Position numbers and translations under genes: made by a program. A stretch of 64,000 nucleotides of DNA from Leucobacter sp. wl10 (GTDB taxonomy: Bacteria; Actinomycetota; Actinomycetes; Actinomycetales; Microbacteriaceae), in the NCBI RefSeq assembly GCF_003569785.1, contig NZ_KZ984001.1, positions 17,070-81,069 of the forward strand, written 5' to 3'. This document shows, one piece after another, positions 15,963 to 24,995 of this stretch; the stretch's first letter is position 1, and each line of letters opens with the position of its first letter. The notes under the pieces were generated by a model. It was not told the DNA's origin. It did no database searches and worked only from the letters and a program-made list of their open reading frames with translations.

Positions 15963-15980
15963 ATAATCGTTCTCGATTAT
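15963..15980 (-). promoter_or_regulatory. Zur-type operator of the zinc ABC operon
   Basis: Perfect inverted repeat ATAATCG-TTCT-CGATTAT upstream of the zinc binding-protein gene. It resembles actinobacterial Zur boxes built on the core AATCGTTNTCGATT. No zur gene is in the window, so a host Zur would be used. Confidence 0.75.
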
Positions 15981-16173
15981 AGGGGGTAGGGGTACCCGGC
16001 ATCGTGCGGCCGGCTGGGTCTCGGCTGCGAATCCGTCGACGCGACGACATCGCGCGGTTCGACTGGGCGCCGCGATTCCCAGCGCGGAGCGCCTGGGATG
16101 CTTTAGCGTAGAACTCAGAACATGCCAACGAGCTGCGCGCAGCGCAGGGCGGTAAGGCGGAGAGGAGGCCGTG

Positions 16174-16668
16174 ATGCAGAGCGATCCCGGAGTACGGCGC
16201 GGCGACGCGCGACGCCGCCTGCTCGCGTTCGGCCTGCTCACCCTGGTGCTGGTGGGGCTCTTCGGCATGCATGTGCTGAGCGGCTCGGCCGGGCACGGCG
16301 GCCACGACACGAGATCCCCGGCCGCGCTCATCGCGACCGATCACGAAGCCGCGGGCGCCGACATGGGCGGCAGCGTGGTCACGGCGGCGGGGGTGCACGC
16401 ATCCGGCACGATGGCCGCACCGGACCCCGCACCCGGGGATGCCCACTGTCCTGGCCCGTGCGGGGATCCGGACCCCGGTCACGTCATGCTGATGGTCGGG
16501 TGCGTGCTCGCGCTGCTGGTGGCCGTCGTGCTGCTGTTCGCGCCGCTCATGCTGGGGTACTCCTGGCGCTCCCTCGTCCTCGCGATCCGCTCCCTGCCGC
16601 CCGCGGGCACCGTCTTACCGCGCCCGCGGCCGCCGTCTCTTCTCGTTCTGTCGATCAGTCGCACCTGA
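16174..16668 (+). CDS. DUF6153 family membrane protein (copy 2)
   Basis: 164 aa from ATG 16174, with AGGAGG at 16163-16168; the GTG at 16171 is too close to that site. N-terminal helix (about 16-33), a His/Asp-rich external loop with a Cys pair (GDAHCPGPCGD), second helix (about 108-130), and the same C-terminal ending, LSISRT, as copy 1 at 12701-13159. First gene of a + strand operon with DUF305, a propeller lipoprotein and an AhpD-like protein, divergent from the zinc uptake operon. Probably metal-related; function unknown. Confidence 0.7.
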   Translation: MQSDPGVRRGDARRRLLAFGLLTLVLVGLFGMHVLSGSAGHGGHDTRSPAALIATDHEAAGADMGGSVVTAAGVHASGTMAAPDPAPGDAHCPGPCGDPDPGHVMLMVGCVLALLVAVVLLFAPLMLGYSWRSLVLAIRSLPPAGTVLPRPRPPSLLVLSISRT

Positions 16669-16762
16669 TTCGCGCCCGCTCCGGCCACGGCTGGAGCACG
16701 GCTGCGCCCTGCCCGGGGCGCGAATCTCTGACTTTGTTGACTGAATGAAAGGACGCATACTG

Positions 16763-17371
16763 ATGCGTATTCGCACGCTTGCGCTGGCTTCGGCCGCGCT
16801 GTCCACCGCCCTGCTGCTGGTCGGCTGCTCCCCGAGCGGGACGTCGGACGGGATGGCCGGCATGGATCGCGGATCCAGCTCCTCCACGGCACCTGCCGAG
16901 ACCTCCGCGCAGTTCAATGCGGCCGACCAGATGTTCGTGACGATGATGATCCCGCACCACGAGCAGGCGATCGAGATGGCCGACATGCTGCTTGCCAAGG
17001 ACGGCATCGACGAGCGGGTGATCGAGCTCGCCCAGCAGATCAAGGACGCCCAGGGCCCTGAGATCGAGACCATGCAGGCCTGGCTCGAGGACTGGGGCGT
17101 GTCCGCGGACGACTCGTCGATGGGTGGCATGGATCATGGCGGCGGCATGATGTCGGAAGACAGCATGACCGCCCTGGAATCGGCCACCGGCGCTGAGGCA
17201 ACGCGCCTGTTCCTCGAGGGCATGATCGAGCATCACACCGGCGCGATCGAGATGGCCCAGGCCGCCCTCGACGGCGGGGAGAACCCGGACGTACTCGAGC
17301 TCGCGCAGCAGGTCATCGACGGCCAGAGCGCGGAGATCACCACGATGCAGGAGATCCTGGACAGCCTCTAA
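16763..17371 (+). CDS. DUF305 secreted lipoprotein
   Basis: 202 aa from ATG 16763, with GAAAGGA at 16748-16754. Lipobox LLVGC near residue 21. The four-helix ferritin-like DUF305 domain carries two copies of a His-pair motif, MMIPHHEQAIEMA and MIEHHTGAIEMA, each followed by a long helix, with Met/Gly/His-rich linkers (MGGMDHGGGMM). DUF305 proteins are common in copper and silver loci and are thought to bind metal outside the membrane. A strong hairpin follows the stop. Confidence 0.88.
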   Translation: MRIRTLALASAALSTALLLVGCSPSGTSDGMAGMDRGSSSSTAPAETSAQFNAADQMFVTMMIPHHEQAIEMADMLLAKDGIDERVIELAQQIKDAQGPEIETMQAWLEDWGVSADDSSMGGMDHGGGMMSEDSMTALESATGAEATRLFLEGMIEHHTGAIEMAQAALDGGENPDVLELAQQVIDGQSAEITTMQEILDSL

Positions 17372-17386
17372 CCCCGGCCCCGGCAC

Positions 17387-17418
17387 GGGATCCCCGCCTA
17401 GGCCCGGGCGGGGATCCC
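17387..17418 (+). terminator. GC-rich hairpin after the DUF305 gene
   Basis: 12-bp perfect stem, GGGATCCCCGCC / GGCGGGGATCCC, with an 8-base loop, 15 bases after the stop. No T tract, as often in high-GC actinobacteria. It may terminate or attenuate before the next gene. Confidence 0.55.
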
Positions 17419-17512
17419 GCCCGCATCCCCGCAGTTCGCACCGCTCCCCGGTGCCACCTGCATCCCTCCGTTGACCGGGCTGCCTGCTCGCATCCCGCTG
17501 AAAGGTGTTCAC

Positions 17513-18397
17513 ATGCCCGCATCCCTCTTCCCCCGTACGCCCCGTCTGCGCGGACGGCTGCTGCTCGCCGCGGCGACGGCCGCCGTCGCCGCCGTCCTGA
17601 CCGGGTGCGCGGCCACCGCTCCCACGGCGCCGGCCTCCTCGCCGCCTCCGACGTTCGGCCACATTCACACGGTGATCCCCGAGGATGCGGGCACCCTCCT
17701 CGTCGGCACGCACACCGGCCTCTACCGCGTCGAGGAGGACGGTACCGTGGACGGTCCCCTGGGAGGCTACGACTTCGACCTGATGGGGCTCGCTGCCAGC
17801 GGAGACGCCCTGATCGCCTCCGGGCATCCCGGCCTTGATACCCCGGCGGAGCTGGGCTCCCCGAATCTCGGCATCATCCGCAGCGAGGATGCCGGGGAGA
17901 GCTGGCAGCCGGTCGCGTTCACGAACACCGAGGACTTCCACGTTCTCACTGCCGGACCGGACGGTCGGCTCTACGGCATCGGATCGACCAGCCCCGCGCT
18001 ACGGGTCAGCGACGACCGGGGCGACACCTGGGAGGCCCGCGGCGAGGTCGCCGCCGTCGATCTCGCCGTCACCACGGACGGGACGATCACCGCCGCCACC
18101 CCCGAGGGCCTGCGCACCAGCACCGACGATGGGGCGTCGTTCACGTCCGCAGCTGATGCGCCGCTGCTGTATCTGCTCGAGGCCGCAGGCGACACGGTCA
18201 TCGGGGTCGGCACCGACGGGCAGATCTGGCAGCGCGCCGGCGACACCAGCTGGGAGACGATCGGGTCGGCGACGGGCACCGTCGAGGCCGTGGGGCTCTC
18301 CCCCACCGGCATGGTCATCCTCGTCGACGAGCGCGGCATCGTCGCCCTCGACGGCGACGAGTCCACCATCATTCTGCCCGCGCTGTCGGGCCCCTGA
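17513..18397 (+). CDS. F510_1955-type exo-alpha-sialidase-like propeller lipoprotein
   Basis: 294 aa from ATG 17513, with GAAAGG just upstream; an in-frame ATG at 17471 lacks one. Signal peptide with lipobox VLTGC (about residue 30). The rest is a beta-propeller of BNR/sialidase type: repeated blades of the form SEDAGESWQPV, SDDRGDTWEA and STDDGASF (Asp-box-like). These F510_1955-type proteins travel with copper-tolerance genes; glycosidase activity is not established. It follows DUF305 and precedes the AhpD-like gene. Confidence 0.8.
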   Translation: MPASLFPRTPRLRGRLLLAAATAAVAAVLTGCAATAPTAPASSPPPTFGHIHTVIPEDAGTLLVGTHTGLYRVEEDGTVDGPLGGYDFDLMGLAASGDALIASGHPGLDTPAELGSPNLGIIRSEDAGESWQPVAFTNTEDFHVLTAGPDGRLYGIGSTSPALRVSDDRGDTWEARGEVAAVDLAVTTDGTITAATPEGLRTSTDDGASFTSAADAPLLYLLEAAGDTVIGVGTDGQIWQRAGDTSWETIGSATGTVEAVGLSPTGMVILVDERGIVALDGDESTIILPALSGP

Positions 18398-18417
18398 CCG
18401 ATATCGAAGGAGGCGTC

Positions 18418-18936
18418 ATGCCCCGCTTTCCCAAACGCACCCCTTCATCCGCGGTCGGCGCCTCTCGTGAACTGCTCGGCGACCTGATGACCCGGCACGG
18501 CCGCCTCGGGGACATGGTGTCGACGATGGCGCACTCCCCCGCGCTGCTCGACTGGTATCTGCAGTTGAACCGGGCGATGCGCCGCACGAAGCTCGACCGC
18601 AAAATCGTCGAGCTCATCTCGATCGCGGTGCAGGCACGACAGGGGTGCGACCGGTGCCTGAGATCCCACATCGCCGCGGCGCAAGCTCTGGGCGTGTACG
18701 AGTCCACGATCGAGGCCGCCCGGCAGGGCACCTCCCCGATCCCGGCGATCGCGGCGATCATCCAGTTCGGACTCCAGGTCTCCCAGGAGCCGGCTGCGAT
18801 CACCGACGCCCAGATCGCCGAGCTGCGCAGCTTCGGGTACAGCACTCGGGAGATCGCCGACGTCGTCGGGGTAGTCTCCCTGAATGTCCTCACGGGCGCC
18901 TTCACCCTCGTCGCCGGGCTCACCCGCGAGGATTGA
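18418..18936 (+). CDS. Carboxymuconolactone decarboxylase/AhpD-like protein
   Basis: 172 aa, ATG with GAAGGAGG upstream, 20 bases after the propeller gene. The core motif CDRCLRSHIAAA (Cys about residues 79 and 82, His 86) is the CxxC-H of AhpD-type disulfide reductases within the all-helical CMD fold. It probably acts in thiol/peroxide defence, plausible against copper-generated peroxide. Last gene of the + operon; it converges on csoR. Confidence 0.85.
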   Translation: MPRFPKRTPSSAVGASRELLGDLMTRHGRLGDMVSTMAHSPALLDWYLQLNRAMRRTKLDRKIVELISIAVQARQGCDRCLRSHIAAAQALGVYESTIEAARQGTSPIPAIAAIIQFGLQVSQEPAAITDAQIAELRSFGYSTREIADVVGVVSLNVLTGAFTLVAGLTRED

Positions 18937-18937
18937 G

Positions 18938-18969
18938 GTCGCCTCGATACCGGGGCTGGAAGAGGCGAC
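18938..18969. terminator. Hairpin between convergent genes
   Basis: Stem GTCGCCTC (18938-18945) / GAGGCGAC (18962-18969), 16-base loop, between the stops of the AhpD-like gene and csoR. Symmetric position suggests a bidirectional terminator; no T tract. Confidence 0.4.
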
Positions 18970-18999
18970 GCCAGCGGCCGATCGGTGCCGGGCGATCGC

Positions 19000-19311
19000 T
19001 CAGGAGCGAACGAGTCGATGGATCGCGTCGCTGGCTTCCCGGATCTTCGCGTGGGCGGCGTCGTCGCCGAGCTTCGCGGCGTCGAGCACGCAGTGCTTGA
19101 GGTGATCGTCGAGCAGGCCCGTGGCGACCCCTTGGAGGGCGCGGGTCAGCGCGGACACCTGGGTGAGGATGTCGATGCAGTACTGCTCCTCGTCGATCAT
19201 CTTCGCGATGCCGCGCGCCTGCCCCTCGATGCGCTTCATGCGCTGCCGGTACTGCTCCTTGTCGTCGATATAGCCGTGGTGCCCTGCGGCAGTGTCGTTC
19301 TCGCTGACCAT
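19000..19311 (-). CDS. csoR: CsoR-family copper-sensing repressor (copy 1)
   Basis: 103 aa all-helical repressor. The Cu(I)-binding triad is intact: C45, H70, C74, with the 25- and 4-residue spacing of Mycobacterium CsoR (Cys36, His61, Cys65). AAAGGA lies upstream of the ATG. CsoR tetramers bind TACCCC-N3-GGGGTA-like operators and release DNA on Cu(I) binding; one such box lies 215 bases upstream (19526-19540). It is about 50% identical by eye to the second CsoR at 20776. Confidence 0.9.
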   Translation of the reverse strand: MVSENDTAAGHHGYIDDKEQYRQRMKRIEGQARGIAKMIDEEQYCIDILTQVSALTRALQGVATGLLDDHLKHCVLDAAKLGDDAAHAKIREASDAIHRLVRS

Positions 19312-19525
19312 GCGCGTGTCCTTTCCTTCTACTGCTCACGTTCCTGAGCGAAACGAATGCTGGGTTCGGGGTGAACTCGATGCGCCAGAGGACCCGCGCA
19401 CAAGCATCGCAGTGTGCATCGCCGGCACGATCCGCGCCGGAGTCAGGATACCGTTGGTGTGCGAGAGTGATGGCGCGACCGTCAGGATCGCTGACTCCCT
19501 GGGCCGATCGACTCCCTCACAATTA

Positions 19526-19540
19526 TACCCCACAGGGGTA
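19526..19540. promoter_or_regulatory. CsoR-type operator upstream of csoR copy 1
   Basis: Perfect dyad TACCCC-ACA-GGGGTA, 17 bases downstream of the flavoprotein stop (minus strand). The same box recurs at 24996-25010. Likely autoregulation of csoR. Confidence 0.7.
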
Positions 19541-19556
19541 CTGGCAGTGTGGGGGA

Positions 19557-20750
19557 TCATCCGCCCCCGCCGCCGAGGAGCGGCGCTTGCGCAATGTCGC
19601 AGGTGACCGTTCCTGCGTGGAGGCGTGGCCCCCACTGGGCGACCGTGCCGACGGCGTCGATGCCGGTGACGCCGATGACGCTGTCGCCGCGTTCGTGCCG
19701 CACGACGAACTCGTCCCCCGTTTCGAGGAGGGAGGTCGCCCCGACGGTGGCACCGACCCCGGTGATCGCGTGCCCGTAGACCAGCGCCAGGAAGGGGCTG
19801 CGCGGCAGGTAGGGGCCGGGGTCGTCGCCGAGATCGAGATCGTGCAGGGCAACCCGTGCGGCATGTGTGCCCTGGGCGACGGCATCCTCCCAGTGGTCGA
19901 TGCGCCAGGCGCCGAGTGCCTCGTCATGGTGCAGGGCGACGCCGCCGGCCGCGTAGTGGCGCGGCAGGCCGGTGCGGAGATGCTCGTCGACGTCGACCCC
20001 GCCCGCCCACGGTGCGGGAGCGGCGGGGAGGGTGCCGAGCGCGAGCAGCAGGAGGTCCGCGATCAGGGGGCGGTCATCGTCGAGGGTGACCACGACGCCG
20101 GGATCGGCGGCGTCGACCCGGCTCACGGTGTGCCCGAAGTAGGTGTGCACGCGAGACTGGTGAGCGGCGACGAGGCGCTCGGCGACCGGGGCGCCGAATG
20201 CGGCCGCGCCGGGAACGGTGCTGCGCGCGATGAGCAGCACCGTGTGCCCGGCATCGTGCAGCGTCGACGCGGTCTCTGCCGCGATGATCCCGCCGCCGTA
20301 GATGGCGACCCTGGCCGGACGGCCGAGCCAGGCCAGACGCGCACGGATGCGCAGCGCATCCGGAAGGGAGTGCAGCGGGCTCACCCGCCCGTGCTCCATC
20401 GCGGTCTGTGCGCCGGGGAGGGTATCCGGTAGCAGGCGGGGTCGGCTGCCGGTAGCGATGACGAGGGCGTCGTAGCCGAGCCTCGCCCCCGACGCCAGGT
20501 GCGCCTCCCGATCGACCGGATCGATGCGGGTCACGCTATCGGCGAGGCGGTCCACCTCGGGCAGAGGGAGCGCGATGAGTTCGGGCGGGGTCGACCCGAA
20601 TGCGATGCCCTTGATGAGCATCCGCGTGTACGGGGTGACCTCGGTATCGCCCACGAGCGTGACCCGCACCTCGCGCTCGGTGGCAAGGCGGCGGGCGGCT
20701 GCGGCGCCGGCCGCGCCCGTGCCGACGATGAGGACGTGGGGGGTGGTCAT
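19557..20750 (-). CDS. NAD(P)/FAD-dependent oxidoreductase of the copper operon
   Basis: 397 aa from ATG 20750; the frame upstream is antisense to csoR. N-terminal FAD-binding Rossmann motif GTGAAGAAAA (residues about 10-19), ATG-type second FAD contact (VIATGSRPRLLP), a second dinucleotide fold IYGGGIIAAETA, and a C-terminal domain of pyridine nucleotide-disulfide oxidoreductase class I. No CxxxxC redox pair is seen, so it resembles ferredoxin/rubredoxin reductases or nitrite-reductase large-subunit-like proteins. It is last in the copZ-copA-csoR operon; partner unknown. Confidence 0.8.
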   Translation of the reverse strand: MTTPHVLIVGTGAAGAAAARRLATEREVRVTLVGDTEVTPYTRMLIKGIAFGSTPPELIALPLPEVDRLADSVTRIDPVDREAHLASGARLGYDALVIATGSRPRLLPDTLPGAQTAMEHGRVSPLHSLPDALRIRARLAWLGRPARVAIYGGGIIAAETASTLHDAGHTVLLIARSTVPGAAAFGAPVAERLVAAHQSRVHTYFGHTVSRVDAADPGVVVTLDDDRPLIADLLLLALGTLPAAPAPWAGGVDVDEHLRTGLPRHYAAGGVALHHDEALGAWRIDHWEDAVAQGTHAARVALHDLDLGDDPGPYLPRSPFLALVYGHAITGVGATVGATSLLETGDEFVVRHERGDSVIGVTGIDAVGTVAQWGPRLHAGTVTCDIAQAPLLGGGGG

Positions 20751-20775
20751 ACGGGGAGCTCCCGGGAGTCGGACG

Positions 20776-21108
20776 CTACGAGCGCACGAGGCGTGCGATG
20801 GCATCGGTGGCTTCGGTGATCTTCTCCTCCGCGCCGGAAACGCCGGTGCCGGCGGCGTCGAGGACGCAGTGGCGCAGGTGGTCGTGCAGGAGTCCGAGCG
20901 CGACGTTCTCGAGGGCCTTGGTGACGGCGGAGATCTGGGTGAGGATGTCGATGCAGTAGCGATCCTCGTCGACCATGCGGTCGATGCCGCGCACCTGTCC
21001 TTCCAGGCGTCGCAGCCGGTTGCGGTACTGCGTCTTGTCGCTGATGTAGCCGTGCCCGGCGCCCGCTTCATGGGACTCGGATGCGTAAGCAGGGGCGGTG
21101 GTGCTCAT
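20776..21108 (-). CDS. csoR: CsoR-family copper-sensing repressor (copy 2)
   Basis: 110 aa from ATG 21108. The triad C52, H77, C81 has canonical spacing. It lies within the copZ-copA transcription unit, downstream of the YHS gene and 25 bases before the flavoprotein, so it is the natural autoregulator of that operon via the boxes at 24996-25045. Two CsoR paralogues 1.5 kb apart could form mixed tetramers or divide targets. Confidence 0.9.
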   Translation of the reverse strand: MSTTAPAYASESHEAGAGHGYISDKTQYRNRLRRLEGQVRGIDRMVDEDRYCIDILTQISAVTKALENVALGLLHDHLRHCVLDAAGTGVSGAEEKITEATDAIARLVRS

Positions 21109-21170
21109 CTCGATCACTCCGATCTGCGGCCTGGGGTGCCGCCGGCCGGCGGCACCCCAGGCCGCGCAGG

Positions 21171-21440
21171 TTAAGCCATGTTCGCGGCGTACTTGCCTGG
21201 ATCGGCGTCGAACAGGGGGCCACAGCCCGCGCAGCAGAGCCAGTAGCGCTGGCCGTCGTAGTCGCGGACCAGGCCGGCGGCCTCGGCCGCCTGCTTGCTG
21301 ACGGGGTTGCCGACCATGACCGGGCAGGTGGTCATGTCGTCGGCGTCCGTGACGGCGACGGAGTGGTGGCGCCCCGTCGTGGCGGGGGCGGGTTCGGCGT
21401 GGCCGCAGCAGCTGGCGGGGGCGTCATCGTGGTGGCTCAT
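21171..21440 (-). CDS. YHS-domain metal-binding protein
   Basis: 89 aa from ATG 21440 (AAAGG upstream). Cys-rich: an N-terminal CCGH cluster, then a YHS-type domain with TCPVMVGNPVS, DYDGQRYWLCCAGC and FDADPGKY. In copper loci, stand-alone YHS proteins are proposed as Cu/Ag-binding accessory proteins to P1B ATPases. It sits immediately downstream of copA and upstream of csoR copy 2. Confidence 0.8.
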   Translation of the reverse strand: MSHHDDAPASCCGHAEPAPATTGRHHSVAVTDADDMTTCPVMVGNPVSKQAAEAAGLVRDYDGQRYWLCCAGCGPLFDADPGKYAANMA

Positions 21441-21488
21441 CAGGGTGCCTTTCGTGTACATCGGATCGGTGGGGTGAGTTCCGTGGCG

Positions 21489-23765
21489 TCACTGGGTGGT
21501 GACGCTGCGGAACCCGCGCAGGCGGAGGCTGTTGCCCACGACGAAGACGCTCGAGAACGCCATCGCCGCGCCTGCGAGCATGGGGTTGAGCATGCCCAGG
21601 GCCGCGACCGGGATCGCCGCGGTGTTGTAGGCGAAGGCCCAGAACAGGTTGGTCTTGATCGTGGACAGGGTCTTGCGCGACAGGCGGATCGCGTCGACGG
21701 CGGCCCGGAGGTCGCCGCGCACGAGGGTGATGTCGGAGGCCTCGATCGCGACGTCGGTGCCGGTGCCCATCGCCAATCCCAGGTCGGCTTGGGCGAGCGC
21801 GGGGGCGTCGTTGACACCGTCCCCGACCATCGCGACGATCTTGCCTTCGCCCTGCAGTCGGGCGACGACATCGACCTTGTCCTGCGGCAGCACTTCGGCG
21901 ATGACCTCGGCGATGCCGACTTCGGCGGCGATCTGGCGGGCGACGGCCTCGTTGTCTCCGGTGAGCAGTACCGGGGTCAGGCCGATCGCCTTGAGCCCCC
22001 GGATCGCCTCCGCGCTCGTCGGCTTGACGGTGTCGGCCACGACGAGGATGCCGCGGGCCTGACCGTCCCAGCCGATCGCGACGACGGTCTTGCCCTCCCC
22101 CTCCGCGCGCGCCTTGGCTGCGGCGACATCGGCGGAGAGGTGCTGCGACCAGTCGGCCAGCAGCGACTCGCGCCCCACGACGACCGCGGTGCCGTCCACG
22201 ATCCCCTGCACGCCTTTGCCTTCCACGTTCGCGAAGTCCTCCGGGGTGGGGAGCGGCCCGACTTCCTGGGTCGCGCCCTTCGCGATCGCCTGCGCGATCG
22301 GGTGCTCGGAGGCGTCCTCGAGGGCGCCTGCATAGCGCAGCAGTGCGGCGCGGTCGACCCCGGGCTCGGTGATGACGTCGGTGAGGGTCATCTTGCCGCT
22401 GGTGACGGTGCCAGTCTTGTCGAGCACGACGGTGTCGACCCGGCGGGTGGACTCGAGCACCTCGGGGCCCTTGATGAGAATCCCCATCTGCGCGCCTCTG
22501 CCGGTGCCCACCAGCAGCGCCGTCGGGGTGGCGAGGCCCAGCGCGCACGGGCAGGCGATCACCAGCACCGCGACGGCGGCCGTGAACGCGGCCGCCACGG
22601 GGAACCCGGCGCCGAGCCACCCGCCCAGGGCCACGAATGCGATCACGATGACGATCGGGACGAACACCCCAGAGATGCGGTCGGCCAGGCGCTGCACCTC
22701 GGCCTTGCCGGTCTGCGCGTCCTCGACGAGCTGCGCCATCTGCGCGAGCTGCGTGTCCGAGCCGACACGGGTCGCCCGCACGACAAGGCGGCCGCCGGCG
22801 TTCACGGTCGCACCGGTGACGGTGTCGCCTTCCCCGACCTCGACCGGAACGGATTCCCCGGTGAGCATCGACGCGTCCACCGCGGAGGTGCCGGAGACCA
22901 CGACGCCATCGGTGGCGATCTTCTCACCGGGGCGCACGATGAACTCGTCCCCGACCTGCAGCTGGTCGGTGGGGATCTTCACCTCGGCGCCGTCCCGGAT
23001 CACCGAGACTTCTTTCGCCCCGAGCTCGAGCAGGGCGCGCAGCGCGGCCCCAGCCTGACGCTTGGAGCGCTTCTCGAAGTAGCGGCCGGCGAGGATGAAC
23101 ATCGTCACCCCGGCGCCGACCTCGAGGTAGATGTTCGCCGCCCCATCGGAGGGGGCGATGGTGAACTCGAAGGGGTGCGTCATACCGGGGTTGCCGGCCG
23201 TACCGAAGAACAGGGCGTAGATCGACCACAGCAGTGCGACCGAGGTGCCCATCGAGATGAGCGTGTCCATCGTCGCCGTGCCGTGCTTGAGGTTGGTCCA
23301 GGCGGCCTTGTGGAACGGCCACGCCCCCCACACGATCACCGGCGCGGCCAGTGCCAGCGACGCCCACTGCCAGTAGGTGAACTGCAGGGCAGGGATCATC
23401 GCCATCGCGATCACCGGCACGGTGAGCACGATCGCGCCGATGAGCCGGTGTCGGAGGGAGATGAGTTCGAGGTCGGCGGCCGTCTCCCCGCTATCCGCAG
23501 CCCCGGTCTGCGCGTTCTGCGCACGCAGGGGCTGCGGCAGGGCGGCCGTGTAGCCGGTCTTCTCGACCTCGGCGATCAGCAGCGCAGGGTCGTACCCGTC
23601 GGGCACGGTTACCTTCGCCTTCTCGGTGGCGTAGTTGACGGTCGCCGCCACCCCGTCGAGCTTGTTCAGCTTCTTCTCGATCCGGTTCGCGCAGGAGGCG
23701 CAGGTCATCCCCCCGATCTCCAACTCGATGCCCGTCCCACCCGTAGGTGGCGCTGCTGTGCTCAT
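21489..23765 (-). CDS. copA: Copper-exporting P1B-type ATPase
   Basis: 758 aa. One N-terminal heavy-metal domain with GMTCASC (Cys 22 and 25), then membrane helices, the transmembrane CPC site in [12 protein letters not shown], phosphorylation motif DKTGT, SEHPIAQ (the HP motif), TGDN and [13 protein letters not shown] with the Cu(I)-ATPase N(Y)N and MSS-like residues downstream marks P1B-1, Cu(I) export from the cytoplasm. It is third in the operon after copZ and the secreted protein, and a perfect 24-bp palindrome separates it from the preceding gene. Confidence 0.95.
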   Translation of the reverse strand: MSTAAPPTGGTGIELEIGGMTCASCANRIEKKLNKLDGVAATVNYATEKAKVTVPDGYDPALLIAEVEKTGYTAALPQPLRAQNAQTGAADSGETAADLELISLRHRLIGAIVLTVPVIAMAMIPALQFTYWQWASLALAAPVIVWGAWPFHKAAWTNLKHGTATMDTLISMGTSVALLWSIYALFFGTAGNPGMTHPFEFTIAPSDGAANIYLEVGAGVTMFILAGRYFEKRSKRQAGAALRALLELGAKEVSVIRDGAEVKIPTDQLQVGDEFIVRPGEKIATDGVVVSGTSAVDASMLTGESVPVEVGEGDTVTGATVNAGGRLVVRATRVGSDTQLAQMAQLVEDAQTGKAEVQRLADRISGVFVPIVIVIAFVALGGWLGAGFPVAAAFTAAVAVLVIACPCALGLATPTALLVGTGRGAQMGILIKGPEVLESTRRVDTVVLDKTGTVTSGKMTLTDVITEPGVDRAALLRYAGALEDASEHPIAQAIAKGATQEVGPLPTPEDFANVEGKGVQGIVDGTAVVVGRESLLADWSQHLSADVAAAKARAEGEGKTVVAIGWDGQARGILVVADTVKPTSAEAIRGLKAIGLTPVLLTGDNEAVARQIAAEVGIAEVIAEVLPQDKVDVVARLQGEGKIVAMVGDGVNDAPALAQADLGLAMGTGTDVAIEASDITLVRGDLRAAVDAIRLSRKTLSTIKTNLFWAFAYNTAAIPVAALGMLNPMLAGAAMAFSSVFVVGNSLRLRGFRSVTTQ

Positions 23766-23800
23766 CCTGTTCCTTCTCTCTCAGCTCTGTCCATCGGAAA

Positions 23801-23824
23801 CCACTGACCCGTACGGGTCAGTGG
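23801..23824 (-). promoter_or_regulatory. Perfect 24-bp palindrome at the copA junction
   Basis: Arms CCACTGACCC and GGGTCAGTGG around GTAC. It contains the stop codon of the upstream gene and lies 36-59 bases before the copA start. As RNA it would be a 10-bp stem; as DNA a symmetric protein site. Confidence 0.6.
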
Positions 23825-24759
23825 CCTCCGGAATGCGCGTCCTCGTCGCCGGCACCGTCCCCGGCTACCGCGTCGATGACGAATGAGGCCGTGCGCACCT
23901 CGCCGTCGACCTGGAAGTCCAGGTACAGCAGATAGCGGCCCGCCGTCGGCGCCTCCGCGGTGAACCCGATCTCCGGTCCACCCGTCTCACCCGCCTCCGG
24001 CTCACTGCCCTCGGGGTGGACGTGCAGGTAGGCGAGATCGCCCTCGCGCAGCGCGACCAGGTGCCCGAAGGCACCCAGGTAGGCTTCGAGCGCGGTGACC
24101 GGCATCCCGCCGCGCTCGACCGACAGCGTGAGGGTGCCCGGTTCCCCCGCGGTGAGCTCCCCCGCCAGGGTGACGGTGAAGCCGTCGACCTCCGCGGTGC
24201 GCTGCACCTCGGTGGTGACTGGGGTGACGTCGCCGGCGACCTCGACGGTGCGGGTGAGCGTGAGGCCCTCGGCGTCCCCAGCCGAGGGGGTGAAGTCGGC
24301 GTAGACGCGGTAGCTGCCGGCCGCCTCCCACGTCCACGGCACCGACCAGGTGCCGGTGCTCGCGTCGAGCTCCGGATGGACGTGCCGGAATCCCGTCCCG
24401 TCGCTGCGCACCACGATGAGGTGGAGATCCTTCTCATGGGCCTCGGTGAACTCCGTCACCGGCTCACCCGCCGCCGTCTGGACCTGGAAGCTGAGCTCCC
24501 CCGCCTCACCGATCGTCGTCGGCGCGTCGACCGGTGAGAGCAGGAAACCATCGGTATCGAGCGAGAGCCCGCTCCGGGCGTCCGTCGCGGGTTCCGGTGC
24601 GGTGACGCTCTGGCCGTCATTGTGACCGTCCGTCTCACTCCCGGCGGCCCATGCCGCCACGAAGTTGTCGGGGATGAGCACGCCGGCCACAGCGAACGCG
24701 CCACCGAAAGCGACCACGAGCCCCGCCCCGTACAGTGCGAGTCGTGCCCCGGCCTGCAT
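23818..24759 (-). CDS. Exported copper-locus protein with beta-sandwich domains
   Basis: 313 aa. Start overlaps the copZ stop as TGATG. One N-terminal membrane helix (about 8-30), then two Ig/YtkA-like beta-sandwich segments. Conserved HVHPE (about residue 122) and LHVHPEG (about 265) could bind metal. The C-terminus is Asp/His-rich (DEDAHSGGH). Homologues are widespread between copZ and copA in actinobacteria. A role as extracellular copper acceptor from CopA is inferred. Confidence 0.75.
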   Translation of the reverse strand: MQAGARLALYGAGLVVAFGGAFAVAGVLIPDNFVAAWAAGSETDGHNDGQSVTAPEPATDARSGLSLDTDGFLLSPVDAPTTIGEAGELSFQVQTAAGEPVTEFTEAHEKDLHLIVVRSDGTGFRHVHPELDASTGTWSVPWTWEAAGSYRVYADFTPSAGDAEGLTLTRTVEVAGDVTPVTTEVQRTAEVDGFTVTLAGELTAGEPGTLTLSVERGGMPVTALEAYLGAFGHLVALREGDLAYLHVHPEGSEPEAGETGGPEIGFTAEAPTAGRYLLYLDFQVDGEVRTASFVIDAVAGDGAGDEDAHSGGH

Positions 24760-24968
24760 CAGATGCGCACCGCCGAGTACCCGGCCTCCTCGACCGCGGC
24801 GAGCACCCGTGCGTCGTCGAGCTCGACCGCGGCGGTCACGATGAGTTTGCCCGTCTGCGCGCTGACCTGGACGTCCTCCACGCCGTCGATCTCGCTGACC
24901 TCCTCACGGATCGACATCTCGCAGTGCCCGCAGGTCATGCCCGTCACCTGATACTCGTTCGCAGTCAT
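24759..24968 (-). CDS. copZ: Copper chaperone CopZ (HMA domain)
   Basis: 69 aa, the typical single-domain size. The metal loop is GMTCGHC (Cys 13 and 16), in the beta-alpha-beta-beta-alpha-beta heavy-metal-associated fold. AGGAGGATC lies just upstream of the ATG. It delivers Cu(I) to the CopA N-terminal domain and possibly to CsoR. First gene of the operon under the double CsoR-type box. Confidence 0.92.
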   Translation of the reverse strand: MTANEYQVTGMTCGHCEMSIREEVSEIDGVEDVQVSAQTGKLIVTAAVELDDARVLAAVEEAGYSAVRI

Positions 24969-24995
24969 CAGAGATCCTCCTCAGTATCGCGTATG

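Noticed and set aside
15989..15998. GGGGTACCC as another CsoR box before the zinc operon
   Set aside because: The arms are in the reverse order (GGGG then CCC) and lack the 3-base centre. The Zur-type dyad next to it explains the site better.
18645..19100. Arg-rich + frame overlapping the AhpD-like gene
   Set aside because: Out-of-frame shadow; the AhpD-like frame has the CxxC-H motif and a strong ribosome site.
21081..23807. Very long + strand open frame opposite copA and csoR
   Set aside because: It is antisense to an intact copA with all P-type ATPase motifs. Its composition is the Arg/Gly/Asp mix expected from the complement of high-GC coding DNA.
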